DNA of 64,000 nucleotides from Streptomyces sp. NBC_00691 (GCF_036226665.1 NZ_CP109007.1:1364001-1428000), one strand, 5' to 3'; counted from the first letter of the stretch, positions 49,926-59,343 are shown. The notes: a model not told the origin generated them from the letters alone. A program made the numbers and translations.

Positions 49926-51266
49926 TCACCCATAGCTCCGCGCCGTCACCGGCCCCACCGCCGCCGCCACCGCCTCGGCCAGCGGTTCGATCTCCGTCAC
50001 GGCGAGCCCCGACACCGTCACCCGCACCGCCGGCCCGGTCTCCATCCGGAACCGCGCCCCCGGCGCCACCGCCCACCCCGCGGCCACCAGTCCCGCCACC
50101 GCCCCGGTCTCGTCGGGCACCGGCACCCACACGTTCATGCCGCTGCGGCCGTGCGCCTCGACGCCCCGCCGGGCCAGCGCCCGTACGAGTCCGTCGCGCC
50201 GTTTCCCGTACGCGCGCGCGACCACAGCCGGGTCCACCGCCTCCGCGGCCCAGAGGTGCGCGACGGTCCGCTGGAGGAGCCGGCTGACCCAGCCGGGCCC
50301 GAGCCGCTGCCGGCCGAGCACCCGGTCGACGGTCTCGGCGTCACCGGTGAAGGCGGCGATCCGCAGGTCCGGGCCGTAGGCCTTGGCGACCGAGCGGATC
50401 AGCACCCAGTGGTCGGTGCCCCCGGCCAGCGGGTGGAGCGGCTGGGCGACGATCCCATGTCCGTGGTCGTCCTCGACGAGCAGCACACCAGGATGCCCGG
50501 CGAGCACCCGCCGCAGCTCCCCCGCGCGGGCCCGGGTCACGCACGCGCCGGTCGGGTTCTGCGCCCGGTCCGTCACGATCACCGCCCGCGCCCCGTCCTT
50601 CGTGATCGCGCGCTCGACCGCCTCGGGGAGCGGCCCCTCGTCGTCGACGGCGATCGGCACGGGCCGCAGTCCGAGCGCGGGCACCAGGTCGAGGAGGCTG
50701 CCCCAGCCCGGGTCCTCGACGGCGACGGCGTCGCCGGGCCGCAGGTGCACGGCGAGTACCCGTTCGACGGCGTCGAGGGACCCGGACGTGACGCCGATGG
50801 GACCGTCCGGCACCCCGTCCGCGTCGAAGGCGGCGCGCGCGAGGCGCCCGAACTCCTCGTCGACGGGAGCCTCTCCGTACATGCCGGGCCGTTCGGCGTA
50901 CCTCCGCGCGACCTCGGCGAAGGCCTCGCCGAGCGGGGGCAGCAGGGCGGGGTCGGGGCTGCCGTTGCTGACGTCCCTGACCCCCGCGGGGGCCTCCACG
51001 CGGATCGAGCCGCGCGCGGTCGTGGCGGGCCGCGGGCGCACCCGGCTGCCGCGCCGCCCGTCGGTCTCGATGACGCCGCGTTCGCGCAGGGTGCGGTAGG
51101 CGGCGGCGACGGTGTTCGGGTTGACGCCCAGCAGGCCGGCCAACTCCCTCATGGGTGGCAGGAGTCGGCCGGGTTCGAGCGCTCCGAGCCCCACCCCCCG
51201 CTCCACACTCGCGGCGATGTCCGATGCACGACGACCTTCGATCCGATACTCTCCTAGCACAAACAC
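49926..51266 (-). CDS. MocR-type GntR regulator with aminotransferase domain
   Basis: A 446-residue fusion of a GntR winged helix (residues about 5-75: ASDIAASVERGVGLGALEPGRLLPPMRELAGLLGVNPNTVAAAYRTLRERG) and a class I aminotransferase-like PLP domain. The PLP lysine is Lys295 in SVAKAYGPDLR; NPTGA and EDDHGH are the cofactor contacts. MocR proteins sense PLP or amino acids rather than catalyse transamination. The GTG at 51266 is only 29 bases from the divergent gene's start; a second GTG at 51260 is also possible. A -10-like CATACT and -35-like TTGCGT spaced by 17 bases would place the transcript start at or near the GTG, i.e. leaderless. Confidence 0.87.
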   Translation of the reverse strand: MFVLGEYRIEGRRASDIAASVERGVGLGALEPGRLLPPMRELAGLLGVNPNTVAAAYRTLRERGVIETDGRRGSRVRPRPATTARGSIRVEAPAGVRDVSNGSPDPALLPPLGEAFAEVARRYAERPGMYGEAPVDEEFGRLARAAFDADGVPDGPIGVTSGSLDAVERVLAVHLRPGDAVAVEDPGWGSLLDLVPALGLRPVPIAVDDEGPLPEAVERAITKDGARAVIVTDRAQNPTGACVTRARAGELRRVLAGHPGVLLVEDDHGHGIVAQPLHPLAGGTDHWVLIRSVAKAYGPDLRIAAFTGDAETVDRVLGRQRLGPGWVSRLLQRTVAHLWAAEAVDPAVVARAYGKRRDGLVRALARRGVEAHGRSGMNVWVPVPDETGAVAGLVAAGWAVAPGARFRMETGPAVRVTVSGLAVTEIEPLAEAVAAAVGPVTARSYG

Positions 51267-51271
51267 AAGTA

Positions 51272-51283
51272 TGCACTAGTGCA
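51272..51283. promoter_or_regulatory. Perfect 12-bp palindrome in the MocR/PPOX divergent gap
   Basis: TGCACTAGTGCA is perfectly self-complementary and fills almost half of the 29-base intergenic space. It overlaps the -10-like element of the MocR promoter, so a bound regulator would block its own transcription. Confidence 0.75.
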
Positions 51284-51295
51284 ATGGAGAACGCA

Positions 51296-52021
51296 ATGAG
51301 CACCACCGCCGACACGGCCGCCGACAGGACCTCCGCCGAGGCCGCCGACACCGCTGCCGTCGCCGACACGTACACGCCGACCGACCGGACCGTCCCCACC
51401 CGCTCCCGCCAGCGCGCGTCGTACGACAAGGCCCTGGTCCACTCGATACTCGACGAGGCGTACGTCTGCCACCTGGGGTTCGTGCGGGACGGCGCGCCGG
51501 TCGTGCTCCCGACGCTCTTCGGCCGCGTCGGCGACCGCCTCTATGTGCACGGCTCGACCGGCTCGCGGCCGCTGCGCGCGGCAGGCGACGGCGTCGCCGC
51601 CCCCGGCCTGCCCGTCTGTCTGACCGTGACCCACGTCGACGGCCTCGTGCTCGCCCGCTCCGCCTTCCACCACTCCCTCAACTACCGCTCGGTCGTGGTC
51701 CTCGGCACCGCGCACCAGGTCACCGACCCCGAGGAACTCCGCATCGCCCTCGACGCCCTGGTCGACCAGGTCGTTCCCGGCCGCTCCGCCGACTCGCGCC
51801 CCGCGAACGCCAAGGAGCTCGCCGCCACGGCCGTGATCCGTCTGGACCTGAACGAGGTCTCGGCGAAGGTCCGCACCGGCGGCCCCAACGACGACGCCGA
51901 GGACCTCGGCCTCCCCCACTGGTCCGGCGTGGTCCCGGTGCGCGGCGGCTACGGCGTCCCGGTCCCGGCCGACGACCTCGACCCGGCCGTCGCCCTGCCC
52001 GACTACCTGACCGCGCTCTAG
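51296..52021 (+). CDS. PPOX-family split-barrel protein divergent from MocR
   Basis: A 241-residue FMN-binding split-barrel protein. After a 35-residue Ala/Asp/Thr-rich head, the core runs SRQRASYDKALVHSILDEAYVCHLGFVRDGAPVVLPTLFGRVGDRLYVHGSTGSRPLRA, the typical nitroimidazole-resistance/PPOX-like pattern with His-Gly-Ser-Thr-Gly-Ser FMN phosphate contacts. The ATG at 51296 (MSTTAD) is taken because GGAGA lies six bases before it; an earlier ATG at 51284 is possible. It is co-directional with the next PPOX-like gene 24 bases on, and both are probably MocR targets. Confidence 0.85.
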   Translation: MSTTADTAADRTSAEAADTAAVADTYTPTDRTVPTRSRQRASYDKALVHSILDEAYVCHLGFVRDGAPVVLPTLFGRVGDRLYVHGSTGSRPLRAAGDGVAAPGLPVCLTVTHVDGLVLARSAFHHSLNYRSVVVLGTAHQVTDPEELRIALDALVDQVVPGRSADSRPANAKELAATAVIRLDLNEVSAKVRTGGPNDDAEDLGLPHWSGVVPVRGGYGVPVPADDLDPAVALPDYLTAL

Positions 52022-52045
52022 AGGCGGACGAGGAAGCGACGGACG

Positions 52046-52690
52046 ATGCTGATCCACCCCTGGGACGCCCCCCACGACGAGGGCGAGTGGCGCGACTGGC
52101 TCTCCCGCCACGACTTCGGCCAGCTCGCCGTGAACGGCCTGCCCGGAGAGCCGCCGTGGGTGCAGCCGATGCACTTCCGGTACGAGGCCGAGCCCGGCCC
52201 GTACGGCCGGGTGCTGACCCATCTGGCCCGCCCGAACCCGCTGTGGCGCGCCCTGGAGGCGAACCCGACGGTGCTCCTCGGCGTGGTCGACGACTACGTC
52301 TTCGTGCCGGGCACCTGGACGGCCCCCGAGGGGACGCCGACGGCGCACGGCACGCCCACCTCCTACTACGCCGCCGTCCAGCTGCGCTGCACCGCGCACG
52401 TGGTCGACGATCCGGCGGAGAAGGCGGAGCTCCTCAACCGCCAGGTCGCCCACTTCCAGCCGGACGGCGGCACGGCCCCCGCCGCTCCCGGCGAGGCGCC
52501 GTTCGGCCGCATGCTGTCGGGAATCCGGGTGCTGCGCCTGGACGTGACCGAGGTGCGGGCCAAGTTCAAGTACGCCGGGAACAAGCCGCAGGAGGTCCAG
52601 GACCGGGTCATGGAGCGGCTGGCCGAGCGCGACGGCCCCCGCGACCGGGCGGCGCGCGGCCACCAGCTGCGCCGACGCACCGCCGACTGA
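52046..52690 (+). CDS. FMN-binding negative regulator-like (PaiB-like) protein
   Basis: A 214-residue protein resembling the PaiB/FMN-binding negative transcriptional regulator family: the head MLIHPWDAPHDEGEWRDWLSRHDFGQLAVNG, and HLARPNPLWRALEANPTVLLGVVDDYVFVPGTW with the usual A-x-x-N-x-x-W/L pattern. It likely binds FMN and a metabolite rather than DNA. The ATG at 52046 is 24 bases after the preceding split-barrel gene, so the two form an operon that faces the MocR gene. Confidence 0.82.
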   Translation: MLIHPWDAPHDEGEWRDWLSRHDFGQLAVNGLPGEPPWVQPMHFRYEAEPGPYGRVLTHLARPNPLWRALEANPTVLLGVVDDYVFVPGTWTAPEGTPTAHGTPTSYYAAVQLRCTAHVVDDPAEKAELLNRQVAHFQPDGGTAPAAPGEAPFGRMLSGIRVLRLDVTEVRAKFKYAGNKPQEVQDRVMERLAERDGPRDRAARGHQLRRRTAD

Positions 52691-52768
52691 CCGCGGCGGG
52701 GCACCCGAGCCCCCCGCCGCGGGCGCCGGCCGCACCGCCCGCACCGGCACGGCCCGCACCCTCCCGGC

Positions 52769-53734
52769 CTACACCGCCACGGCCTCCCGCCTCCGCTGCG
52801 CCGTCGCCGTTCGCGCCTCGGCGAACGCGAGGCCCGTGACGGCGGCCAGCAGCAGCAGCGTGCCGAGCACGACGGCGGCGGTGAGCCGCTCACCCAGCAG
52901 TGAGACGGCGATCACGGCCGCGCTCACCGGCTCCAGAAGCATGATCACGGAGACGGTGGCGGCCCGGACGACCGCCGCCCCGGCGAAGTACAGCGCGTAG
53001 GCGAGCGCGGTCGGCACGGCGGCCACGTAGACGAGCAGGAGCAGCACGCCGACCGGCGCGTCCGTGTGCGGCACGGCTCCCTCCGCGAACGCCGCGGGCA
53101 GCAGCCCGGCCGCCCCGATCGCGAAGGCCCAGGTCGTGGTGGACAGCGCGTCCGAGCGGCCGCCGTCCCGGCCGAGGTAGCGCGTGAGGAGGGTGATCGC
53201 CGCGTATCCGGCCGCCGAGACGACCGCGAGGACGACACCCAGCGGGCGGACCTCCGCCGCCCCGCCGCCGAGGACGAGGACGAAGAGCCCGGCGAGCGCC
53301 CCGGTGACGGCGGTGATGCCGCCCCGGCCGAGGCGTTCGCCCATGGTGAGACGGGCGCCGACCGCGATGAGGACGGGGCCCGCGCCCAGCGTGACGACCG
53401 TGCCGACCGCCAGGCCGGTGGCCTCGACGGCGGCGAAGTAGGCGCTCTGGAAGACGGTCAGCCCGATCCCCGTACCGAGGATGCGGGCCGTCCGGCGGCC
53501 GCGCGATTCCGCGGTGGTACGGGCGGCCGGGCGCCGGGGCCGCAGGGCGAGCGCCCCGAGCAGCAGGACGAGACCGCCGACGCAACGCCAGAAGGACAGG
53601 GCCAGCGGGCCCATGTCGCTGACGCGGAAGATCAGCGAGGCGGCGGCACCGGCCGTGCCCCAGGCGATCCCGGCGACGATCAGATAGAGCAGGCTCCGCC
53701 CGACGGACAGGGCGGATTCCGAGGAGTTCGACAC
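52769..53734 (-). CDS. EamA/DMT family exporter (second copy)
   Basis: A 321-residue transporter with two EamA repeats: [39 protein letters not shown] and the second-half [41 protein letters not shown]. About ten membrane segments. The ATG at 53734 is normal. It lies downstream of the next EamA gene (53911) on the same strand, but a 176-base gap without obvious signals separates them. Substrate unknown. Confidence 0.9.
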   Translation of the reverse strand: MSNSSESALSVGRSLLYLIVAGIAWGTAGAAASLIFRVSDMGPLALSFWRCVGGLVLLLGALALRPRRPAARTTAESRGRRTARILGTGIGLTVFQSAYFAAVEATGLAVGTVVTLGAGPVLIAVGARLTMGERLGRGGITAVTGALAGLFVLVLGGGAAEVRPLGVVLAVVSAAGYAAITLLTRYLGRDGGRSDALSTTTWAFAIGAAGLLPAAFAEGAVPHTDAPVGVLLLLVYVAAVPTALAYALYFAGAAVVRAATVSVIMLLEPVSAAVIAVSLLGERLTAAVVLGTLLLLAAVTGLAFAEARTATAQRRREAVAV

Positions 53735-53910
53735 GTGAGGTCTCCGTGGAAGACAGGAGGGAAGGGTGGTCGCTCGGCTCCGCGCGCGGGCAGCGACGAA
53801 CCGCTCGGGGGCGAAGGGTCGCCCGGCCGAGCCCGGTCTTCGTCGAGGAGAGTCTCCGCGCGCGCTAGGCGGCGGGAGGCGGAAGCACGGTCGAATGCAT
53901 GATCCGCACC

Positions 53911-54999
53911 CTAGGGCCCGGTCCGTCGCGCGGACAAGCCGGTATCACGGTCCGCCACACCACCAGCGCCCGTCACGCCGACCGCGTCCGCCACACCAGC
54001 AGCACGCGCCACTCCTGCCGCACCTCCCACACCAGCCGCGTCCACCACACCGAGATCCGCCGCCGACCCCGCCACGGGTACCGCCGCAGGTGCCTTCGGT
54101 GTCGACGACTGGGCGATGAAGGCTCCGACCAGGACCACCGCGCCGCCGATGATCTGCGGCGCGTCGAGGTACTGCCCGAGCAGCACCCAGGCGAGCACCG
54201 TCGCGATGACGGCCTCGAGACAGGCCACGACACCCGCCACCTGCGGCGAGAGCCGACGCACCGAGACGACGCCGGTGACGTACGCGAGCACCGTGGCGAT
54301 CAGCACGATCCAGCCGAGCAGCAGCCACGCGGGCACGGAGGTGCCGTCCATGTCGGCGCTGCCGCCGAGCAGCGCCCAGTCCATGCTCCACGGCCGGGCG
54401 ACGACGGTGAGGACGAGCGCGCCGATGAGCAGCCCGTACGCGATGACGCCGATGGGGTCTGCCTGTTCGGCCTCTCCCGAACCCTGGTCGGAGAGGACGA
54501 AGTAGCCGACCTGGCAGCAGGCGGCGGCGAGCGCCAGGAGGAGGCCGACGAGGTCGAAGGTGAGCCCCGACCAGATCTGGACGACACAGGCGAGACCGCC
54601 GACGGCCAGGACGACGCCGAGGGCGGCGGCGCGGGTGACGGGCCTGCGCTGGACGAAGCGGACCCAGCCGAGGACGAGGGCCGGGGCGAGGTACTCGATG
54701 AGCAGGGCGACGCCGACGGGGATGCGGGAGATCGAGGCGAAGTAGAAGGCCTGGACACCGGCGACGGCGAGCAGCCCGAAGCCCACCAGGAGAGCGGGTT
54801 TGCGGCGCAGGAGGTCACGGTGGCGCCACGCCACCGGGAGCATGACGAGCGCGGCGCCGGCGACCCGGAGCCACACCACATGGAGCGGGTCGAGTCCCGC
54901 CTCGATGAGCGGCTTGGCCGCCACTCCTGAACCACCGAATGCGAAGGCCGAGGCCAGGGCTAGTCCCAGGCCGGCGCTTCTCCCCTGAGACGCGTGCAT
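53911..54999 (-). CDS. EamA/DMT family exporter (third copy)
   Basis: A 362-residue RhtA-like transporter. First half: [45 protein letters not shown]; second half: [52 protein letters not shown]. After residue 305 comes a 55-residue cytosolic tail of Ala/Gly/Val-rich imperfect repeats ([21 protein letters not shown]), not usual in the family. The ATG at 54999 (MHASQGR) is chosen over 55044. It is 41 bases downstream of the Clp-N-like gene. Confidence 0.88.
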   Translation of the reverse strand: MHASQGRSAGLGLALASAFAFGGSGVAAKPLIEAGLDPLHVVWLRVAGAALVMLPVAWRHRDLLRRKPALLVGFGLLAVAGVQAFYFASISRIPVGVALLIEYLAPALVLGWVRFVQRRPVTRAAALGVVLAVGGLACVVQIWSGLTFDLVGLLLALAAACCQVGYFVLSDQGSGEAEQADPIGVIAYGLLIGALVLTVVARPWSMDWALLGGSADMDGTSVPAWLLLGWIVLIATVLAYVTGVVSVRRLSPQVAGVVACLEAVIATVLAWVLLGQYLDAPQIIGGAVVLVGAFIAQSSTPKAPAAVPVAGSAADLGVVDAAGVGGAAGVARAAGVADAVGVTGAGGVADRDTGLSARRTGP

Positions 55000-55040
55000 C
55001 GGGCCATGATGACAGGGCGCGGTCAGGGGCGTAACCCCTG

Positions 55041-55676
55041 TCACACCTGTTGAGACGGACCCCCGTCACGCCACGGAACGGATCCTTCCGCCAGCGCGGC
55101 CGGACCGGCCTCCGCACGGGCCCCGGCCGGGGCTCCCGCACGGGCGTTCAGCGCTGCCGGATCGACGCCGGCGCGGCGCAGCACCTCGGCGGCCCGGCTC
55201 TCCGGATCGGCGGCGACGACTGCGAGGAGGTCCAGACCGCGCGCCCGGGTGTCCCCGCGCGCGGCGGCCCGCCGGAAGGCCTCCTCCAGGGCCACGGTCG
55301 CGGCGGGCGACCAGCCGGAGGCCCGGCCGTCCTGCCCACCGGACCCACGGCTGGCGGGCAGCAGTCGGCCGGCCCCCGACTCCTCGACGGAGCGCTGCCA
55401 GCGCAGCCCGTATCCGATGGAACGCTGCACGAGGTAGCCCAGGACCCGGGCGAGCTGCTGACCGCCCTCGAAGACGGCGCCCGCCTCGGGATCGGACTCG
55501 ATGAGCGAGTGCAGGAGGTGGGCGGTGTCGATCTGCCGGTCGCCGTCCCGGAGGGCTCTTCGGCGCGCGCCGGTCACGACCGTCATCAGGGACGGCGTCA
55601 GGAAGGGCGCGAGTTCCGCGCGCGGGGCGGCGGGCTGCCGGAGCGGCTGCTGAGGAATCGGGACGGGACGGTGCAC
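55041..55676 (-). CDS. Clp N-terminal domain-like protein
   Basis: A 211-residue protein with two Clp-N-type helical repeats: LTPSLMTVVTGARRRALRDGDRQIDTAHLLHSLIESDPEAGAVF and SPAATVALEEAFRRAAARGDTRARGLDLLAVVAADPESRAAEVLRRAGVD. In ClpA/ClpC this domain binds substrates or adaptors. No ATPase domain follows, so it is a stand-alone version that could work as an adaptor or decoy. The GTG at 55676 is chosen with GAGG seven bases upstream. Function unknown. Confidence 0.82.
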   Translation of the reverse strand: MHRPVPIPQQPLRQPAAPRAELAPFLTPSLMTVVTGARRRALRDGDRQIDTAHLLHSLIESDPEAGAVFEGGQQLARVLGYLVQRSIGYGLRWQRSVEESGAGRLLPASRGSGGQDGRASGWSPAATVALEEAFRRAAARGDTRARGLDLLAVVAADPESRAAEVLRRAGVDPAALNARAGAPAGARAEAGPAALAEGSVPWRDGGPSQQV

Positions 55677-55881
55677 TCTCCCACCTCATCAGGCGCGGGC
55701 GGCCGGGTCATCGCCGCGGAGAAGCATGTCCGCATCCCACCGGAGTTGGGCACGCGCGCGCGGTTCCTCCTCCTTACGGATGAGATCACGCGCGTTGCCC
55801 TCCCGGGGCGCGCGCCGCCTTGCCTTGCGCCCCCGACGCAACCACGGTCCCGGTCCGCCACGTCTTCCGATCGTGTTCTGG

Positions 55882-56097
55882 ATGGTGGCTCTGCTCGCGC
55901 GCGACGGGCGGCAGTACGTCTACCGGGTCTACGCACCCCGGGAGGCACTGCCGGCCGATCTGTTCTGGGCGGCCTTCCACTGTCACGAGGAGGACGGGGC
56001 GCCACGGGCCTCCGACAGCTTCGACGCGTCCGAGATCTGGTGGATCGGCGACGGGGCCGGGCCGACCGCCGCAGAACTGACGGTTCATCAGTATTGA
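55882..56097 (+). CDS. Small hypothetical protein
   Basis: A 71-residue protein beginning MVALLARDGRQYVYRVYAPREALPADLFWAAFHCHEEDGAP and ending with an acidic WWIGDGAGPTAAELTVHQY. Its composition (aromatic and acidic, GC-rich third codon positions) is coding-like, unlike the flanking shadow frames. Starts are uncertain: ATG 55882 or GTG 55873, and no clear ribosome site was seen. I do not recognise the family. The 205 bases before it show no other gene. Confidence 0.5.
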   Translation: MVALLARDGRQYVYRVYAPREALPADLFWAAFHCHEEDGAPRASDSFDASEIWWIGDGAGPTAAELTVHQY

Positions 56098-56166
56098 ATG
56101 TTCACGGCCGCCCGGCTACGTTCCGCGACACCGGAACCCAGCAGGCACGCGTGAAGGGGTGGTCTC

Positions 56167-56595
56167 ATGGCCGAAGTCAGCGCGGAGGCACGGATCGAGG
56201 CACCGGCCGAGAAGGTCTGGGCACAGCTCGTGGACTTCCCCTCGTACGGCGAGTGGAACGCCACCCACACCAACTTCCCGAACGGCGGCCCGGCCACCCT
56301 CGAGGCGGGTGCCACCTTCACGGAGAACATGAAGCTGATGGGCTTCCCGGCCGAGGTGCTCTGGACGGTCGAGGAGCTGGCGGCCGAGCGCGCCTTCGCC
56401 ATCAAGGGCAAGGGCCCGATGGGCGTGCTCGTCACCACCCGCTACTCGCTGGCGCCGGACGGGGACGCCACGACCGTGCGGATCGACGGCGAGTTCACCG
56501 GCGCGGCGGTCTCGCTCATGGCGGGCAAGCTCAAGGACTCGGCGACGGCGGCCCTGACGGAGTCGCTGCGCAAGCTCTCTGGCCTGGTGGCCTGA
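56167..56595 (+). CDS. SRPBCC/polyketide cyclase-like protein
   Basis: A 142-residue START-domain (SRPBCC) lipid/ligand-binding fold. The opening strand-helix AEVSAEARIEAPAEKVWAQLVDFPSYGEWNATHTNFPNGGPATLEAG is typical of the polyketide cyclase/CoxG-like branch, and DGDATTVRIDGEFTGAAVSLMAGKLKDSATAALTESLRKL is the closing long helix. Ligand unknown. The ATG at 56167 follows GAAGGGG. A bidirectional terminator separates it from the convergent PadR gene. Confidence 0.88.
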   Translation: MAEVSAEARIEAPAEKVWAQLVDFPSYGEWNATHTNFPNGGPATLEAGATFTENMKLMGFPAEVLWTVEELAAERAFAIKGKGPMGVLVTTRYSLAPDGDATTVRIDGEFTGAAVSLMAGKLKDSATAALTESLRKLSGLVA

Positions 56596-56608
56596 TCCGG
56601 ACGGACGA

Positions 56609-56640
56609 AAGGGCCCCGTGGCAGTCGCCACGGGGCCCTT
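56609..56640. terminator. Bidirectional stem-loop between SRPBCC and PadR genes
   Basis: AAGGGCCCCGTGGC and GCCACGGGGCCCTT are perfect 14-base arms around a 4-base loop AGTC. It stands in the 76-base gap between convergent genes and ends with TT on the plus strand. Confidence 0.9.
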
Positions 56641-56671
56641 CGACCGCTCCCGGCCCTTCTCGGGCACGGGC

Positions 56672-57286
56672 TCAGTCCTCGTCGGCCAGGATGAGGTAGA
56701 GCTTCTTGCGGGCCTCGTTGATCACGCCGACGGCCTTCTTCCGCTGTTCGGCGCTGCCGGCCTTCCAGACCTGCCCGAACGCCTCCATCAGACCGAAGCC
56801 GGCCTGCCGGATCTCGTTCATGGCCTCCCAGTCGACACCGCGCCCGGCGTCCTCCCAGGGCGCGTCGGGGCCCTGTTCGGCCTCGGCGCGTCCGGTGTCG
56901 GTGAGCGTGAACAGCTTCTTGCCGCCCTCGCTCGCGCTGGTGATCAGGCCCTCGTCCTCCAGCATCTGGAGGGTCGGGTAGACCGAGCCGGGGCTGGGCC
57001 GCCAGGCCCCGTCGCTGCGCTCGCCGATCTCCCTGATCATCTCGTAGCCGTGCATCGGGCGGTCCTTGAGGAGCGCCAGGATCGAGGCACGCACGTCGCC
57101 GCGCCGCGCCCGCCCCCGGCCGCCCCCGTGACCGCGTCCGCCACCGAAGGGGCCACCGCCGCCGAAGCCCGGCCCGAAGGGACCGAACGCCGCGCGTCGT
57201 CCTTCGAAGTCACCGCGAGGCCCGGGGCCGCAGCCTCCACGGCCGGCTCCGTGTCCGTTTCCGTACTCGTGTCCATGTGAACGCAT
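56672..57286 (-). CDS. PadR-family transcriptional regulator with Gly/Arg-rich tail
   Basis: A 204-residue PadR regulator. Residues 1-68 are a His/Gly/Arg/Phe-rich disordered head (e.g. GFGGGGPFGGGRGHGGGRGRAR). The winged-helix domain follows: RASILALLKDRPMHGYEMIREIGERSDGAWRPSPGSVYPTLQMLEDEGLITSASEGGKKLFTLTDTGR. A C-terminal dimer helix ends in RKKLYLILADED. The ATG at 57286 has GGAG eight bases upstream. A CGATATATCG palindrome lies in the upstream AT-rich region. Targets unknown. Confidence 0.9.
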   Translation of the reverse strand: MRSHGHEYGNGHGAGRGGCGPGPRGDFEGRRAAFGPFGPGFGGGGPFGGGRGHGGGRGRARRGDVRASILALLKDRPMHGYEMIREIGERSDGAWRPSPGSVYPTLQMLEDEGLITSASEGGKKLFTLTDTGRAEAEQGPDAPWEDAGRGVDWEAMNEIRQAGFGLMEAFGQVWKAGSAEQRKKAVGVINEARKKLYLILADED

Positions 57287-57338
57287 CGCAACGCTCCTTC
57301 CATCGGGATTCATTCGCTGAACTGTCGCGATGCCTCAA

Positions 57339-57348
57339 CGATATATCG
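57339..57348. promoter_or_regulatory. CGATATATCG palindrome upstream of padR
   Basis: A perfect 10-base palindrome about 53 bases upstream of the padR start in a locally AT-rich stretch. It resembles the AT-centred sites of PadR-type regulators and could be autoregulatory. Confidence 0.45.
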
Positions 57349-57578
57349 GAACTGTTCGGCGAGCAAGCATTCCGACTGGAGGGCCCCTGACCGGCGACTC
57401 CCCCACACACGGCTCACGACCGAGCGGCTCCGCCCGTCTCCGCCGCCGAGCGCACCCCAGCGCTCATCCGCCCAGGTCGTGAGCCCACAACCGAAAGGGC
57501 GCGGTGCGCGCCCGGTCGGTCCAGTTCCCCGCGATTGGCCTTGGCCCGCCAGAATCCGCCCCCGGTACGGTCGGCGCC

Positions 57579-58388
57579 ATGAGGATCCGAATCGTCGACG
57601 CCTTCACCGACCAGCCCTTCTCCGGCAACCCGGCCGGAGTCCTGCTCCTGGACTCCTTCCCGGACGACGCCTGGCTCCAGCGGGTCGCCGCTGAGGTCAA
57701 CCTCTCCGAGACGGCCTTCGCCCACCCGCTGCCCGCCGGCGGCGAGGCCGACTGGGCCCTCCGCTGGTTCACCCCCACCACCGAGGTCGACATGTGCGGC
57801 CACGCCACGCTGGCCACGGCCCACGTCCTGCACTCCACCGGTACGGCGAGCGGCCCCGTCCGCTTCGCGGCCCGCTGCGGCCTCCTCGGCGCCACCGCCG
57901 AGACCGACGGCACGATCACGATGGACTTCCCGACCTCCTCCCTCACCCCGGTCCCCGTCCCGGACGGCCTGGAGAAGGCGCTCGGCGCCGAGGTCGTCGC
58001 CGTCCACGACACGGCCGACCACATCGGCGACCTCGTCGTCGAACTCCGCGACGAGGCCACCGTGCGCGCCCTGGCGCCGGACCTCGCGGCCCTGATGGCC
58101 CTCTCGACCCGCGGCATCATCGCCACCGCCGCCGCCCAGCAGCCGGACGGCGGCTACGACTTCGTCTCCCGCGGCTTCTTCCCCGCCGTCGGCATCGACG
58201 AGGACCCGGTGACCGGCAGCGCCCACACCGCGCTCGCCCCCTACTGGTCGGCCCGGTTCGGCCGCGACGACCTGGCCGGCCTGCAGGGCGGCGCCCGCAC
58301 CGGCATCGTCCGGACGAGGCTGCGTGGCGACCGCACCCTCCTGAACGGTCACGCCGTCACGGTCATCGAGGGCGACCTGCACGCCTGA
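57579..58388 (+). CDS. PhzF-family isomerase/epimerase
   Basis: A 269-residue PhzF-like protein (diaminopimelate-epimerase fold). The signature MRIRIVDAFTDQPFSGNPAGVLLLD opens it; the conserved Glu in SETAF (about residue 46), MCGHATLA and the second-half DPVTGSAHTALAPYW are present. PhzF itself isomerises trans-2,3-dihydro-3-hydroxyanthranilate for phenazines, but most family members act on unknown small molecules and no phz genes are here. The ATG at 57579 is clear. A perfect 12-bp terminator follows. Confidence 0.9.
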   Translation: MRIRIVDAFTDQPFSGNPAGVLLLDSFPDDAWLQRVAAEVNLSETAFAHPLPAGGEADWALRWFTPTTEVDMCGHATLATAHVLHSTGTASGPVRFAARCGLLGATAETDGTITMDFPTSSLTPVPVPDGLEKALGAEVVAVHDTADHIGDLVVELRDEATVRALAPDLAALMALSTRGIIATAAAQQPDGGYDFVSRGFFPAVGIDEDPVTGSAHTALAPYWSARFGRDDLAGLQGGARTGIVRTRLRGDRTLLNGHAVTVIEGDLHA

Positions 58389-58408
58389 CCGCGCACTCGC
58401 GGAACGAC

Positions 58409-58441
58409 TGAAGGGGGTACGGAGAACCGGTACCCCCTTCA
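58409..58441 (+). terminator. Strong terminator after the PhzF-like gene
   Basis: TGAAGGGGGTAC and GTACCCCCTTCA form a perfect 12-base stem with a 9-base loop, starting 21 bases after the stop. It also lies past the 3' end of the convergent CPBP gene (58516). Confidence 0.92.
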
Positions 58442-58515
58442 CTCGCACTCGGCGAAGCCGAAGCCGACACCGAGACCGCGACGCCGAGCCCGAGGCCGAC
58501 CCGGAGCCCAGGCCC

Positions 58516-59343
58516 TCATACCGTGGGCAGCCAGCCCACCTTGCCCGCGAGGAGCCCGTATCCGACGAAGGCCACGATGTCGAGCAGCGCGTGCGCCACG
58601 ACCAGCGGCCCGACCCGCCCCCAGCGCCGGTACAGCAGGACGAAGACCACGCCCATCACCACGTTGCCGACGAACCCGCCGATCCCCTGGTAGAGGTGGT
58701 ACGAGCCGCGCAGCACCGAGCTCGCCACCAGCGCGGCCATCGGCGTCCACCCCAACTGCCCGAGTCTGCGCAGCAGATACCCGACGACGATGACCTCCTC
58801 CAGAACGGAGTTCTGGATCGCCGAGAGGATCAGCACCGGGTACTTCCACCACACGTCGGGCAGCGACTCGGGCACCACGGTGAGGTTGAAGCCGGTCGCC
58901 CGCGCCGCCAGATAGAAGGCGAGGCCCGCGCTGCCGATGCCCGCCGCGACCAGCGTCCCGCGACCCAGATCGGGCCAGGGCCGGGTCCGGTCGAAGCCGA
59001 TGGCCCTGAGCCCCGAGCCCTCCCGCAGCAGCAGATGGGCGACGAGCAGGACCGGCACGAGAGCCGAGGCGATGCCGAAGAGCTGCCAGGACAGGTCGAG
59101 CCAGGGCCGTCCCGGCGCGTACGAGCCGTTGAGCGTGGCCGCCTGTTCCCTCAATGCCCCGGACTTGGTGAGCGAGCCGATGAAGCTGATGAGGGACGAC
59201 AGGGCGCTCGCCCCGAGCGAGAGCGCGAGGACGATGAGCGTCTCGTTGCGCAGCACTCGGCGCGAGAGCCCGTCGGGAGGCAGGGAAGCGTCACTCACTC
59301 GTTGGTCCGACACCACACCTGTCTCCACTTCCCTGTCGCGCAC
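58516..59343 (-). CDS. CPBP-family intramembrane protease
   Basis: A 275-residue membrane protein of the CPBP (CaaX protease/bacteriocin-processing, Abi) family. The three active-site regions are present: EEVIVVGYLLRRLG (Glu-Glu...Arg), SVLRGSYHLYQGIGG with His, and AHALLDIVAF with His/Asp. About six to seven membrane segments. It may process a membrane peptide or act as a housekeeping glutamic protease. The start is GTG 59343; other in-frame GTGs lie within 35 bases. Substrate unknown. Confidence 0.88.
   Translation of the reverse strand: MRDREVETGVVSDQRVSDASLPPDGLSRRVLRNETLIVLALSLGASALSSLISFIGSLTKSGALREQAATLNGSYAPGRPWLDLSWQLFGIASALVPVLLVAHLLLREGSGLRAIGFDRTRPWPDLGRGTLVAAGIGSAGLAFYLAARATGFNLTVVPESLPDVWWKYPVLILSAIQNSVLEEVIVVGYLLRRLGQLGWTPMAALVASSVLRGSYHLYQGIGGFVGNVVMGVVFVLLYRRWGRVGPLVVAHALLDIVAFVGYGLLAGKVGWLPTV

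Noticed and set aside
53735..53910. Riboswitch before the EamA gene at 52769
   Set aside because: The 176-base leader is GC-rich and I could not fit it to any known aptamer core; nothing is claimed.
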